Both the position numbers and the translations under genes were made by a program. Source: Chionoecetes opilio (Eukaryota > Arthropoda > Malacostraca > Decapoda > Majidae). Taken from it: DNA of 64,000 bases. Below, in pieces: positions 38,161-49,580 of the stretch. A model generated the notes under the pieces. The model was not told the origin of the DNA, did no database searches, and saw only the letters and a program-made list of their open reading frames with translations. Every line of letters starts with the position of its first letter. The first letter of the stretch is position 1. Location: positions 1 to 64,000 of the forward strand of contig JACEEZ010019805.1 of the NCBI GenBank assembly GCA_016584305.1, read 5' to 3'.

Positions 38161-38662
38161 CAGATGGATAGAACCAAATCTAACCTCTTAACGTGAGGGC
38201 TCCGCCCCCTCGACTTCCCGGCGAGATTATGAACCTCCTATATGGTTGGGGGCCTCTGGAAGGGGAGGTTGTGTCTGTATGAGTATTAGTCTCAGACAAC
38301 TATATCATTTCTACAATATGTATATAATTTTTAAAGGTTACGCGGAAGTGCTTTAATACTGTACAGTATACTAAACAAAAATTAATATAGAAAACGCATG
38401 TGGTAACGGCAGTTACCGCGCAGTTCTCGTCCATTATAACTGAAGCACCAACCGAGAAGTTTTGCCGACATGAAAGTTTTCGGCGAGTTCCACTTGTAAT
38501 AGGTGCAAATGGAAGAATAAAAGGTATTTCTTTACTGGACAAGTTTTTCGCTTGTCCCAAAACAATTTAAAACTACAGTTTAATACAATACATGGGCATT
38601 GGTTACGTAACATGCCAAAACCCTAGACATGCCCTTATATGAGATAAGTCTATATATTCAAT

Positions 38663-38997
38663 ATAAAAGTACCCAATCTATATATTTAAACAGCTTTTAC
38701 CCGTGTTTCTGAATCCAGCATTGAATATCGGGGGTTAGTTTAGCCGAGGTTAGTTTAGTGATGGGCATCACTAAACTAACCTCGGCTAAACTTTGATTGA
38801 ATATCGGGGGTAGTTTAGCCGCATCACTAAACTAACCTCGGCTAAACTAACCCCCGATATTCAATCAAAGTTTAGCCGAGGTTAGTTTAGTGATGCTCCA
38901 TCACTAAACTAACCTCGGCTAAACTAACCCCCGATATTCAATGCCTGGATTCAGAAACACGGGTAAAAGCTGTTTAAATATATAGATTCGGTACTTT
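38663..38997. repeat. Nested palindromes (GTTTAGCCGAGGTTAGTTTAG)
   Basis: The outer arms are CTATATATTTAAACAGCTTT plus TACCCGTGTTTCTGAATCCA and their inverse. Between them the segment TTAGTTTAGCCGAGGTTAGT alternates with its reverse complement at least five times, joined by ATTGAATATCGGGGG. The block can fold in several mutually exclusive ways. Confidence 0.85.
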
Positions 38998-39109
38998 TAT
39001 TTTAATATATAGACTTGGAACTGTCGCTTAATAGGAACTCTCGCCGACGTAAAAAAATGGAACATTCACCGACTGTGGCGAGTATTCCGTTGCGAAGACA
39101 ATTTCAGGT

Positions 39110-39215
39110 ACCATTAAAGGCTGGCAAACGTGACCTAACTACCATTCAGGGCCAATGAGGGTCAAGCGTCCTGAGTGACCTAACCATAGTGCAAGGTCAC
39201 TGAGGGGCAGGCATC
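39110..39215. repeat. 60-bp tandem repeat, second location
   Basis: Two units matching the 37290-37530 array (ACCATTCAGGGCCAATGAGG, then GTCAAGCGTCCTGAGTGACC). Confidence 0.65.
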
Positions 39216-39608
39216 AGAACAAAAGTTTCATTCTCAAAAACGTCCAAATTACGATAGTGAAACAACATTAATCTAGTCGTGGGATGCCAAACTCGCCTCG
39301 TCCACAACAATTCCGCTCAGGACTCCGCTAGTGGTCTAAAAAAACCGGTGCTGCCAAATAACGAACTAATATAACAAAAACACCCAAGGCAGTCCCTACG
39401 GCCGAAGCGGCCTCCCTACCGAGGCTTGTATCTCCACAACATTTGTAAACATACGCCGCTGCCGGCTACCAATAGGCTTATATTTCAATCCTTACCTCGG
39501 TGGTAACGTATATTAGGCATGATAAATGACGTTTTATTTATATATATGAGATACGCCGGTGTGGTGCTAAAAATGTCACACCTCAAAATAGGGGTCGGTA
39601 CCTTATTC

Positions 39609-40232
39609 ACCCTTCCTTTTCTAGTTTTCATAGCATAAATGGAGTTCGACATGGGTCAAAACAGGAACGCTAGTCTCTCATGATGATATTTCAGTGCGTG
39701 AACAGTAGTTATGAGAGTAGCATGTAACATGTAATGAGTATAACAGTAACATGAGAGAATAGTCTGTTTTGACCCATGTTTCCTGTTATAGCACTCTTCA
39801 AACAGCATTTATGATAGTGTTCTTGTTTTGACCATCTCTTTCTCATAGCATAAAGGCTGTTTGAAGAGTGCTATAACAGGAAACATGGGTCAAAACAAGA
39901 ACACTAGTCTCTCGTGTTGATATGTCTCATCTCGCTCATTATTCCACGTTATTTGCTCAGATAACTACTGTTTACTCACTGAAATGGTAAATATAACCTT
40001 TCTTTTATCTTTCTCATAGCAGAAATGCTGTTTGAAGAGTGTTATAACAGGAAACATGGGTCAAAACAGGAACTGTTCTCTCATGTTGATATATCTCATC
40101 TCACTCATTATTCCACGTTATTTGCTCAGATAACTACTGTTCACTCACTGAAATATCAACATGAGAGACTAGTGTTCCTGTTTTGACCCATGTCGAACTC
40201 CATTTATGCTATGAGAAAGAGAAAAGGAAGGG
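39609..40232. repeat. Nested inverted repeats (ACATGGGTCAAAACAGGAAC)
   Basis: The outer arms run from ACCCTTCCTTTTCT at 39609 to its inverse at 40232, through CATAGCATAAATGGAGTTCG. Inside, a segment with GCTGTTTGAAGAGTG..ATAACAGG and ACATGGGTCAAAACA occurs in both orientations (about 39757-39815, 39850-39905 and 40025-40075). Two direct copies of TCATTATTCCACGTTATTTG follow it. Confidence 0.8.
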
Positions 40233-40400
40233 TTTGGGAATTAGATTGATAGGATGACTTGAATTGTTACACTCCTAAATATAAATTAAAAACACTGGTG
40301 CTTGAATTAAACTCACAACTGAAAAAGAGAATTAAATTAAGGGACAACTTGAAATTAACTAACTACCACTAAAAATATTTACCTGGTGGTAGTTAGTCAA

Positions 40401-40771
40401 TCAATCATCGGGGGCATACGCCGAGGGGCGCGTCACCTCGCCCACCCTACGACGCCACTCCCGGGGGTCACCACGCGCGAGTTCCCATGCAGGCTCCTTT
40501 CCCATACCAAGCAGCTCTCGACAAGAAACATCAACTTGCCCCAGCCACGAGCCTTGTGGGCACCCCCTTGGCCTCCTCCACGCCGGATTGTCTCTTACAG
40601 ATACAACCCGATGGAAAGGATCGGTTTCAGGTAGCGTGCCACATGCCCATATAGCCGAAGTTGGCGCTGACGGACTATGCAGGTAATAAGCCTTGATTCA
40701 GTCTCACGGTGCAATCGCTGATTTGACACGTAATCATCCCAGCGATACCCCATGATTCTGCGAAGACACTT
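40401..40771 (-). pseudogene. RTE-like LINE, 3' end of the RT reading frame
   Basis: Minus-strand continuation of the RT at 42353-43304, resuming at KCLRRIMGYRWDDYVSNQRL and passing RQRQLRLYGHVARY. After a one-base frame change near 40640 it gives DNPAWRRPRG and a C-terminal WRRRVGEVTRPSAYAPDD, with a stop complementary to 40401-40403. The Y/RLYGHVAR and W-rich basic tail are typical of RTE-type ORF2 C-termini. Just 3' of the stop is a short GATTGATTGAC tail. Confidence 0.85.
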
Positions 40772-42352
40772 CCCAGCAAACACAAAGACGGAGGGCCTCC
40801 GGAGGCCCTCCGTATGTCTTATCGGCGGCTCGACGGAAGTGTACGACGTAGGGCCGCTGGGAATTTGCTCAGAGGCTCACCGGCGGGCCGCTCCCAGCGG
40901 CCCGCCGTAGGGCATATGACCATTTGCCGCTGTTATATTAACTGATTGAGGAATATTTATGGTTATACTCTCTAAGTATATTGCAGATATAGTAATGTTT
41001 TAAGGGGTGTTGCACAACCCATTAGCCGATTAATAGACTAATGGGCTGTTCAACACTTATAAAAACATTACTATATAATGCAATATGCTTAGAAAATTTA
41101 ACCAGAAATATTCCTGTGTCGTTATCCAGTAATACGATGAAAAGGAGATTGCTAGGATCATAATTGCTACGGACATTGTTTATTTCATAAGTACAAAAAC
41201 ATTTTCGTTATTGAGTTTACATGCTGGTGTACGTGGAACACTGAACGGCGTGAACAGCCATGTAGAAGGATATAGGTTGCGGCGAACAACATAACCACAT
41301 CCACCCACTGGTACGTTTTCCAAGTAACTGATTATTTTCACTCAGACACAGCGCCAGGCGCCGTCAAGGAATTCCTAAAAAAACGTGTCGTACTGCAATT
41401 ATTTATATTATTCAGTCTATTTCGATATAATGAAGGAGCGAAAACATATTATAACTAAGTTCTCGTTATGTTATCGACTGGTTAAGTGTGACAATTTAGG
41501 CCTTTTGTGGGTTTTAAACCCTTTGTAATGGCTATCGTACGTCTGGCAGCTTAGTACATTGATAGCTGGGAAAAGATTTCAAATAATATTCTATTCTAAA
41601 TCATGATATTATTCATATGTTAACTCCATCATCTACATATTCCTTATTAGGTGTACCGTTGAGTATTAATATGTGTTGATAATATGTTGGAAGTTATCGA
41701 AATAAGGGAAAATATGACCTTGTGTTATTCCGTAATAATCTTCGCCGCGGTTAATCAAGTGTTATTTTTATATGATACTAGCTACACACACAGACTAACT
41801 GATAACCTTTTTCCATGTAAACTCCTTCCTATGTACGTATCTCATCTTTATTTCTATGTATCTCTGGGTGTTCCTGATAAAGCTGGAAATATTTGAAATA
41901 AACTGATATATGATCATTTCTATAAACTATTATAAAAACTTTTATAACAATCTTTAATAGCTTGAACAGGCCTAATACTAGTGATGGTACCGATATTGAG
42001 ATACTATGTATATTACTGAGTTAATATATATAATATGAAATGAATATTTCCCACTTACAAATACGTACCAGCGCCCAGCGGGCCTCCGGAGAATTGACGT
42101 CAAGTTGCCACTGCTTGTCACTACTGATGTAATACTACATCAAGATAATCATATAACTGTTGTTTCAAAATTTTTACACATAGAAATATTAAATTCTTGA
42201 AATTCTGTACATTAATTTTCAACATAGTAAATTATCCCGTCTGAAAATACACCAGCGGGCCTCCGGAGGGCTGACGGAGGTAAATTTGCCGCCGGTGGCC
42301 GCCGTTCGCCGCTCTACGGCCTACGTCGGCCCGCCGGTGATGGTTAGCTGGG
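40772..42352. mobile_element. 1.58-kb CCCAGC...GCTGGG element inside the LINE
   Basis: The left end is CCCAGCAAACACAAAG; the complement of the right end is CCCAGCTAACCATCACCGG. TT stands outside both ends (40770-40771 and 42353-42354). Removing 40772-42352 plus one TT rejoins LINE codons ...AFGN|KCLRR... in frame. Subterminal GC-rich blocks with GGGCCTCCGGAGG-type palindromes flank an AT-rich core, which contains an inverted repeat at about 40971-41094. There is no transposase; the longest frame (41684-41896) is unrecognisable. The superfamily is uncertain. Confidence 0.8.
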
Positions 42353-43304
42353 TTATTACCAAAGGCATTGATTCGTCTCTTCAAGTCACTATTTAGTGTC
42401 CATGTCTCACAACCATAGAGTAAGACAGGGATCACAAGCGATTTGAAGATCCGGATCTTTGTCCTCCTGCACAGGTACCGACAACGCCAAATACTCCCGC
42501 TGAGCGAGTCCATAACACCGTGGGCTATGCCAATCCGCCGTAAGACTTCTTGACGTGACCCGCCGTCATTATGGACTGCGCTACCAAGGTATGTAAAACT
42601 TTCCAAGATCTCAATGTCCTCGCCACACACATGAACACATGAACAGACTGTACTGCTTCATCTAGTAAGTCTCCAAACACCTGGACCTTGGTCTTGAGCC
42701 AGGAGACCTCAAGTCCCAAAGGCTTTGCCTCCTCGTGCAGCGCCTCGAGAGCAATCACCAGGACCTCCAGCGACTCAGCAAAGATTACTGCATCATCGGC
42801 AAAAACAAGATCAGTGAGTGATCTTGGTGTTGCCGACGGATGCTCCACAATCACTTTGATCTACAACCTTGTCCAATACCCAGTCCATACAAGTGTTGAA
42901 AAGTGATGGGGCAAGGACGCACCCTTGCCTGACTCCTGTATTCACAGGAAAGAAGCTGGATACACCTGCCCCACACTTCACAGCACTCGCAGTCCCAGAA
43001 TACAGACCAGTTATCAAACCAATAGTCCTTGCAGGAATCCCTCGAAGTCGCAGAAGATCCCAGAGTGACTCACGATGCACTGAGTCTAACGCCTTCTTGA
43101 GATCAACATAGGCTGCAAGCATCCCCTGTCGAAATTCACGTCAGCGTTCCACCAGGACACGAAGCGCTAGGATACGGTCCGTTGTTGACTTACCAGGCGT
43201 GAACCCAGACCGCTGAGGTCTCTGATGCTTCACCAGATGACTACGAATCCGTGTCAGCAATAGATGGGCAAGCACCTTGCCTGGTACGCTGGTAGTTAGT
43301 GGCT
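42353..43304 (-). pseudogene. RTE-like LINE reverse transcriptase, 5'-truncated and interrupted
   Basis: Minus strand. It starts within the RT domain (SVPGKVLAHLLLTRIRSHLV region, about 43300-43220) and carries RT motif A in AYVDLKKALDSVHRESLWDL, motif B in GVRQGCVLAPSLFNTCMDWV, the catalytic box LVFADDAVIFAES (F/YADD), motif D near LEVSWLKTKVQVF, and FTYLGSAVHNDG (motif E). Frame changes sit near 43125, at a 4-base TCAC insertion near 42817, and at an 8-base TTCATGTG duplication near 42635. The endonuclease is missing, as in a 5'-truncated insertion. At LKRRINAFGN it is cut by the CCCAGC element and resumes at 40771. RT activity is lost in this copy. Confidence 0.9.
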
Positions 43305-43768
43305 GTCCAAATAATGTCACCCAGCTAAAACCTTTTTATTTAGATCTCAATAAGCTAGGAGCACTGTAATGGATTAACTGCCAGGCTCCTGCAAAAGTTG
43401 TTAACTTAAGCGGCTATCACACGATGCGTTTCGTCGGACTGTTTCGTCGAACTTGCCATTTGGTTGGACTGTTTGGTCGAACTTCAAGGGTCATTTCACC
43501 GAACATGTTCGATGAAATGTTTTTGTGAAATTATACAAAATGTTGCACATTTCGTCGAACATACTCTGGGGTCAAAATAAGTCTATACTTTTTCTGTAAG
43601 TTATAAATGGCGTTAGCAATTATTATGCATTGAAATGAACACCATCATATAATACATTACAGAAAAATTAATACAGATCAGTCTGTATTATATATGTGAT
43701 AGATTTTCAGAAATATGAAGCTGATTTGATGTGTTTACAATTTGCGGTAGAATGATTACTAGTAGAAT

Positions 43769-43984
43769 ATGAGATCTGAGAAGTATAACGAGGAGAGAAT
43801 GGAAATGAAGCGTGTGGTTTTCACTGAAATGGGATATGAAAGGAATGAGGTGGTTGCAAGGGCAGGAAGAGAATGGATGTTATTGCTGCTGGCCCGCTGG
43901 GACTGTGTGATGACTGGTGAGACAAGGGGACGGATGATTGAGACAGTGAAAGAGTTTGGAGAGAATGTGGTGTATGAGAAATAG
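43769..43984 (+). CDS. Unrecognised 71-residue frame inside Harbinger-like element
   Basis: A short, charged frame (MRSEKYNEERMEMKRVVFTE... to ...FGENVVYEK). The complementary frame is also open over the same span. No domain is recognised, and it may be chance or the relic of an element protein. Confidence 0.2.
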   Translation: MRSEKYNEERMEMKRVVFTEMGYERNEVVARAGREWMLLLLARWDCVMTGETRGRMIETVKEFGENVVYEK

Positions 43985-44160
43985 AATATAGAACTGCATG
44001 CTTGCATGTGGTTTTGTTTTGTTCAGTTTACCTTTTGTGTGGGTTTTTTTTCTACAGGAGCAGCCAGTTCAAAGGCCACCTGTAATATCAAGATCAGGTA
44101 AAATGGACGAGGACTGCGCAGTCCTTTTCTGAGACACTGACTACATATGGTATTATTTTA

Positions 44161-44643
44161 CACTAGGACCGAAATTCCTTACACAATTGGGCGTGTGGTT
44201 TCTGTATACCTTAATTATTGGATTCTAGGAAACATTCTCTCTATGAGCTTCCGTCGCAAATCATTACTTGTGGAGATAAAACCATGCTGTTCATAGGGAA
44301 GCGAGACAAGTGTTTACCTTCCGCCTCACTCTTCTTCCTCTTGTGACCTGCATCGCCTCTGTTCTTCCCTTGCCGCGGACACTTTTTAATGAGGATTTGG
44401 CTTTAGTTAGGAGGTTAAAGCGTGGGATTAGGTTAGGTTAGGTTAGATTAGTGAGTCTAAAGGTGGGGTTAGGTTAGTTAAATTTTCATATCTCATATAC
44501 ACTCCTTCCTATTAAGTACGTCTTATATCTCCGAAAGTAGTGATTTGCGACGGAATTAAGTTCATAGAGAGAATGTTTCTTAGAATCTATTAAGGTGAAC
44601 AGAAACCATACTCCCATTTGTGTAGGGAATTTCGGTTCTACTG
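44161..44643. mobile_element. Tc1/mariner-like MITE (483 bp)
   Basis: The left end is CACTAGGACCGAAATTCC and the complement of the right end is CAGTAGAACCGAAATTCC. TA stands outside each end (44159-44160 and 44644-44645). The inverted homology extends inward over about 100 bases (GTTTCTGT..ACCTTAAT; CATTCTCTCTATGA). CAGT-type ends with TA targets are the Tc1/mariner pattern. It is nested in the Harbinger-like element. Confidence 0.8.
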
Positions 44644-45515
44644 TAAACATTTACCCTACATTTACCTAGCCAAAAATTGGTGGTTTTTCAGATGGAGATA
44701 TTTTTATTTTCCGGAAACCTGTGGCGGGCGGGCCCGCCCGCCTGCCACACACAGGTTTCGGTGGCCACAGGTGACACTCAGCGTGACAGTGGCGGGCCTG
44801 CCCACCCGCCACTCGATATTGGGCTCTGCCAAGCGATGCTGGGATGAAATTATTACCCTAACCTAACCGAACCTAACCTTCTAACGGGAGGGGCTCCGTC
44901 CCCTTCGACCCCCTGACGAGAATATTAACCTAATCGAAACTTAACCAGCGGTAGCGACCGCTCAGTTCTCGTCCACTATAACCTATTTAGCCCACATGAA
45001 CGCGTCTTCATCTGTCGCTGTTCTCTTCTAACAATCACCTCCTCCCTTTTCATCACCAGTAGCTACGTATCTATATGCCCCTAAAGTTAAAGCAGTAACA
45101 ACAAATCTTCGTGCCTCCCGCTGTCATCGCTTCATCTTTGTTTGTTATGGTTGGGTGAAACGGTTGGCCCAACCGTGTGCTAGCTGTGTTGTCAAACAGG
45201 TCAAGCCAAATGCCTGTTTGGTTCGACGAAACAATCCGACGAAACGCCTCGTGTGATACCCGCTTTAGCTGGTGACGTCTATAGATGCTTGAAGACATGG
45301 TGTTTTGTAGACAATATGGCGGGCGCCGTGGTAACCTTCTCGATGTATCAAGTCGAATCATGGAACGGGATATTGGGTTTTTAGTAACCCATACTCTCCA
45401 TGAATATTATTTACAATATTTACACGAGAACACTCATGGTGTCTCTAAATGTGTATAAAGAGCAAAGTAGCGATGAACTGCTCCTCTTGGCGGTGTCTGA
45501 CTGAATGGGGGTAGG

Positions 45516-45538
45516 GATCCGATCCGATCCGATCCGAT
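45516..45538. repeat. (GATCC)n tail at LINE 3' end
   Basis: About five GATCC units. On the minus strand they follow the end of the LINE ORF2 (stop at 45648-45650) after about 110 bases of 3' sequence, as expected of a microsatellite-tailed non-LTR element. Confidence 0.6.
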
Positions 45539-45647
45539 GGTGTTTGGGGTATAATGCCTTGTCAACGGCACCCCTGCGTTGGTTTTCTGCAACTTTATTT
45601 CTTTATTTTTCTTGTGGTGTTACTGCTGGGTGTTCTGTTCTTTCAAC

Positions 45648-48518
45648 CTATTTCCTCTCTTCTTCCAAAAGTTGAACAAGACATCTCTGGTGTATTCTAT
45701 TTCTTGTGGGTTTTCGAATTTGAATAATATGTTTCCCATTATTTCATTTATATTTTCATTATATGGCTGCTGTAATTTTTGTAATTTACTTCTATCCCTA
45801 TTGTAGCCCGGGCATTATAGTAGAAAGTGTTCTAGGTCTTCATTCTGTACCCCACACACTGGGCACTTTGTGTCGCCATCTGTGTGTCTCCTTCTGTCCT
45901 GCAGTTCTAGGCTGTTTGTTCTGAGTGTAAAGAGTAATATTGACTCTGGCCTATTATCATACATTTTTTCCATTCCTCCCATTTGTTTCTTATATTCTCT
46001 ATATATAACCAGGCTTGATTTTCTCTCTATTTCTTCCTTCCACTGCTTTGTATCCCATGCCTCTATCTTCTTATTAAATTTCTCTCTTTTCATTCTTCCC
46101 AATTCCTCAAGACTACTTCCAATTTCCATCATATATGACTTGCAATTTTTCATCCATTTATCTTTTTGATCATCTTTTGTCTCCTCCCTTACTCTTCTTA
46201 TCAATTCATTTCTTTCTTCCTTCATCACTCCATTGACATATTTGGACACCTTGCCTTCATGATTCTTGTCTTGACCAGAGATGCTCCTATTTCCCCTCTC
46301 ATGCCTGCCAGTGTTGCATAGCCTCTTGCTCCCAGAATTGTCCTGTGCACTGTGTTTTCTATTCTGTGTAATTTTTCCATCTCCTCTTTGTTGTAATTTA
46401 TTACTCCTGCTCCATGTAATATAGATGATAATGCTACTGACTTCCAATAGGTTTTTCCAACCAGTAGTCTGTTGCAGCTCTTCAATATTATGCTATACGT
46501 CATGTTTGCTAATTTTCTTGCCTTGTTAATGCAGTTTTTCTTATGGTTCTTAAAACAGTTCTTGTTGTTGTTTAGTTCCACTCCCAGGTACTTTATTTGG
46601 TCCACTACCTGCACGCCTTCTATTTCTGTTATTTCTTCTTTAACGTTACACAGTATGAAGTTACTTTTCTCCTTATTTAGCTCCAGCTTATTCTTCACTA
46701 ATTTGCCTCAATGCTGTCAGGTTTCTTCTGGCTTCTTCCAACGACTCTGATAGTTGTAGTCCATCATCAGCAAAAAATAGGGTATTTAGTCTTATTCTTT
46801 CATCTTTGTATCCTAATCCATTTTCTTCCACTTTCTTTATGATCATGTAGGTTAGCATTTTGAAAAGTGTGGTTGACCCTGTACAGCCTTGTCTAATGCC
46901 ACTGCTTATTTCTATCTCTATTTCTTTATCCTTCCTTATCTTGATTTTTGTTTTATCTGTTTCATATATATTTTTCACACATTCTATTATCCTGCTGTCA
47001 ATTTTATATTTCATTAATGTAGCGATTAACTTCTCTCGTTTCACTGAATCATAGGCCTTTCTGAAGTCAATCGCGGCCACAAATAACTGTGTTTTGTGTT
47101 TGTATGCGTTGTTGATGCAGTGTTGTAGTAAATATAGGTTGTCCTCCAGTCTCCTTCCCTTTGTAAATCCTGCTTGCTCTTCTTTGTCCTCTCCATTAAG
47201 CTTTATGTGTTCTTCCAGCTTTTCTTTCAAAATTTTCATACACAGCTTATACATTTGGCTTGTCAGAGCTATGGGTCTTAAATCGTTCACTTTTGGTTTA
47301 CTCTTCTTTGGGATCAATACTGTATTTGATTCTTTCCAACTTTCTGGTATTTTCCCACTATTTAGTATTTTATTAAAACATTTCTTTAAGTTGTCTCTAC
47401 AAATCTTGCTGTTACTCAATGCTTTTACTAGCTCTGGTTTGATCTTGTCAGGTCCTGCTGCTTTACCATTTTGTTATGCTTTTTATATGCTTAACTATAT
47501 CCTCTTCACATATTTCCGTTAATTTCATTTTTTTACAATTGCTTTTTACTGTGTATGCCATATCCATGTGTTCTCTCAGTATGTTCTGTACGTCATCTTC
47601 CTCTTCCTCCATTAGTCTTTCATACCTTTTCCCTTTTTTTTCATTTCAGGGCCATCTGTATTTTGTTTTCATTTAGGTTTAATACTCTCCCAAATATCAA
47701 TTTCTTTTGCCTTTTTTGTTACCTCTTTATCTTCTGTTTGGTTTTTTTCCTTTTCCCCTTTTAAATTTTATTAGTTCTCCCCGAGTTTAAAACCCTGGAT
47801 TTCTGTTTTCTCTAAAATTTTACGGTTGTCCTCCTTTTTGCCGGGTTTTAAAAATTCTCAGTTTTTTTCAATTTTGGTACTTTTTTTTTTTACCCTGGTT
47901 TTCTCTCCCATAATATCTTCCCCTTTCTTTGCCCAAATAGGTTCCCCTTGTCTGTTTAGTACCTTCCTATTCTTTATTTCCCTCTGGAAATTTTTTTTGT
48001 AATCCATGGTGGTCCTTTTTTTCCTTTTCTAGTCTCTCCTTTCTTGTTAAAAAAATCCCTTTTAAATTTTTTGGGCAGCAATTCCCTTTTATAATTTCTT
48101 CTAATTTCCCTATTTATGTCCTGTTTTGTAAAAATTATTTTCTTTTCTTCCCTTAAAAAATATCAATAAGGGAAATTTTTCGTCTTTTTTTATAGTATTC
48201 CCCTTTCTCTCCCTCCAGTTTCCTCTCTCCCCTTCTCCGAAAACAGTTGGACTTGGAACATGTTTTGATCCCATATAAACAGGGTTTTTCTTTTTCCCAC
48301 TATTTCCATAACAACATATTTCTCATATAGCTTTTCATTTATCATTGCGTAATCTATTACGCTACTTTTTCCTCCACTTTCCCAGGTATATGTTCCTTTA
48401 CACGCTATATCATTGTTAAGGAGTATTAGTCCAAAATCTTCCATCCAGTTGATCACCATATTTCCTCCTTCATCTAACTTCTGTGATCCCAGGAATCCCA
48501 CATGACTATTAAAGTCTC
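45648..48518 (-). pseudogene. LINE ORF2, 3' part: endonuclease end, RT and zinc finger
   Basis: Minus strand. It opens with DFNSHVGFLGSQKLDEGGNM and TYTWESGGKSSVIDYAM, the C-terminal half of an APE-type endonuclease (about 48510-48290). A poor, homopolymer-rich stretch follows (48.2-47.45 kb). The RT has NDLRPIALTSQMYKL (motif 2-type), motif A in VAAIDFRKAYDSVKREKLIA, motif B in SSGIRQGCTGSTTLFKMLTY, the catalytic box LFFADDGLQLSES and KYLGVELN. The C-terminus carries CPVCGVQNEDLEHFLL with a following Cys (a CCHC-like finger) and ends at a stop complementary to 45648-45650. Several frame changes (about 46690 and 46280). It joins the 59.5-61.9 kb segments across two insertions. A Jockey/CR1-like group is plausible; I would not name the clade. 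Confidence 0.88.
48514..48518. other. Target-site duplication GTCTC, left copy
   Basis: Five bases directly left of the BEL/Pao LTR. The matching GTCTC is at 59516-59520. It lies in the LINE codons for the GDFN motif. Confidence 0.9.
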
Positions 48519-49106
48519 TGTGCCGAGTGTATATGCAAACACCAGTATCCCGTAGCACATTTATTCATCCAAATCGCTTCGATCTGCAAGCATAGGGTAT
48601 GGACTAACAAGCAGTCGAGAACACCGAACATAACACTTAACAAGTATGAATCACTAGTCAAAGATCCACAAATTATTAACTACCATAAACTTAAACAACA
48701 CTTGCCTCTAGAACTCACATATTACCAAAATCACCTATACTTAGTACACCAACCAAAATAACAAGTGCAACAAACAATAAGAATAATAAGCACAGAAAAT
48801 GAACAAATACTCACAACACTAGCTCCTCTCGTTTGCACGAATACCTCGGCGGTCGGTAACAGCCAGTAATCCTTCGTCACTAAGGAAATCCATGAAGTAG
48901 GGAAGGGGGCGTGGAGACACCCACAAGTCCTGTCTACACCCCCTTATGTCCGTTTCCACCAAAACCAGATGTAAGAGTGAGCCACACTCTCCTTGACACC
49001 GGCCAGGTCAAGTGTTCCAATAATGGCCACGTCACTAGACACGACGAACGCGAAGCGCCAGGCTCCTCGCAAACAAACGAGATGAATCATATCACCTAGT
49101 GATACA
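48519..49106 (-). mobile_element. BEL/Pao element, 3' LTR
   Basis: 588 bases from TGTGCCGAGTGTATATGCAA to CACCTAGTGATACA as seen on +. It is near-identical to 58928-59515. Because the coding region runs on the minus strand, this is the 3' LTR. Confidence 0.9.
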
Positions 49107-49429
49107 CTCCGCCACACAACCCAAGAAAATACAACAAAAAATACAACGAAGTGCGCCCTAATGCACAATACAATAAACGTACCTTACACAATGCAATAAC
49201 CCTGCCAAACACCAATATAAAAACAATATAATAATAACTTAACTACTTAAACACAATATAAAAATAGCTTACACCAAATAATAAGCTTGTGGTTTACCCA
49301 AAAATATTAAACAAAAAGGACAAGTCTAAAACTCCCTAACTATTGCTCTTCCACAGGAATCAGCACAACAAGCTGTGAACAGAGCAACACATTATTTTGT
49401 CAGCTTCCCCCCCAAGTGCACGCCAGCTC

Positions 49430-49580
49430 TTGAAAATTTTGTACCTTAACTTAACATTCCTCACAACGCCATCACGGCCCGGGGTTTGCTTCTATGACTC
49501 GAGACAATCTCCACACGCCCCTGACAGCGTTGCTATCTTGAATCAGTACTATAATCCCCTACTTTGACTTTCCCTCTTTG
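49430..49580 (-). pseudogene. BEL/Pao pol C-terminus (DUF5641-like)
   Basis: One minus frame reads TPGRDGVVRNVKLRYKIFKS then W. PGRDGVVR.V is the hallmark of the C-terminal domain downstream of integrase in BEL/Pao polyproteins. Only this short piece survives. Its position beside the 3' LTR is right, but integrase itself is missing between it and the RT. Confidence 0.65.

Larger units (their letters stand above)
43409..45264. mobile_element. PIF/Harbinger-like TIR element, 1.86 kb
   Basis: The ends AGCGGCTATCACACGATGCG and, inverted at the right, AGCGGGTATCACACGAGGCG continue as TTTCGTCGGA.TGTTTCGTCG over about 44 bases with few mismatches. TTA flanks both sides (43406-43408 and 45265-45267). 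No transposase is seen. A 72-codon + frame at 43769-43984 (MRSEKYNEERMEMKRVVFTE...) is unrecognised. It contains a Tc1/mariner-like MITE, one 76-bp-satellite-like unit and short TTAGG runs. Confidence 0.85.

Noticed and set aside
46472..47764. Plus-strand hydrophobic frames at 46.5-47.8 kb
   Set aside because: They are antisense shadows of the LINE RT, which has clear motifs on the minus strand.
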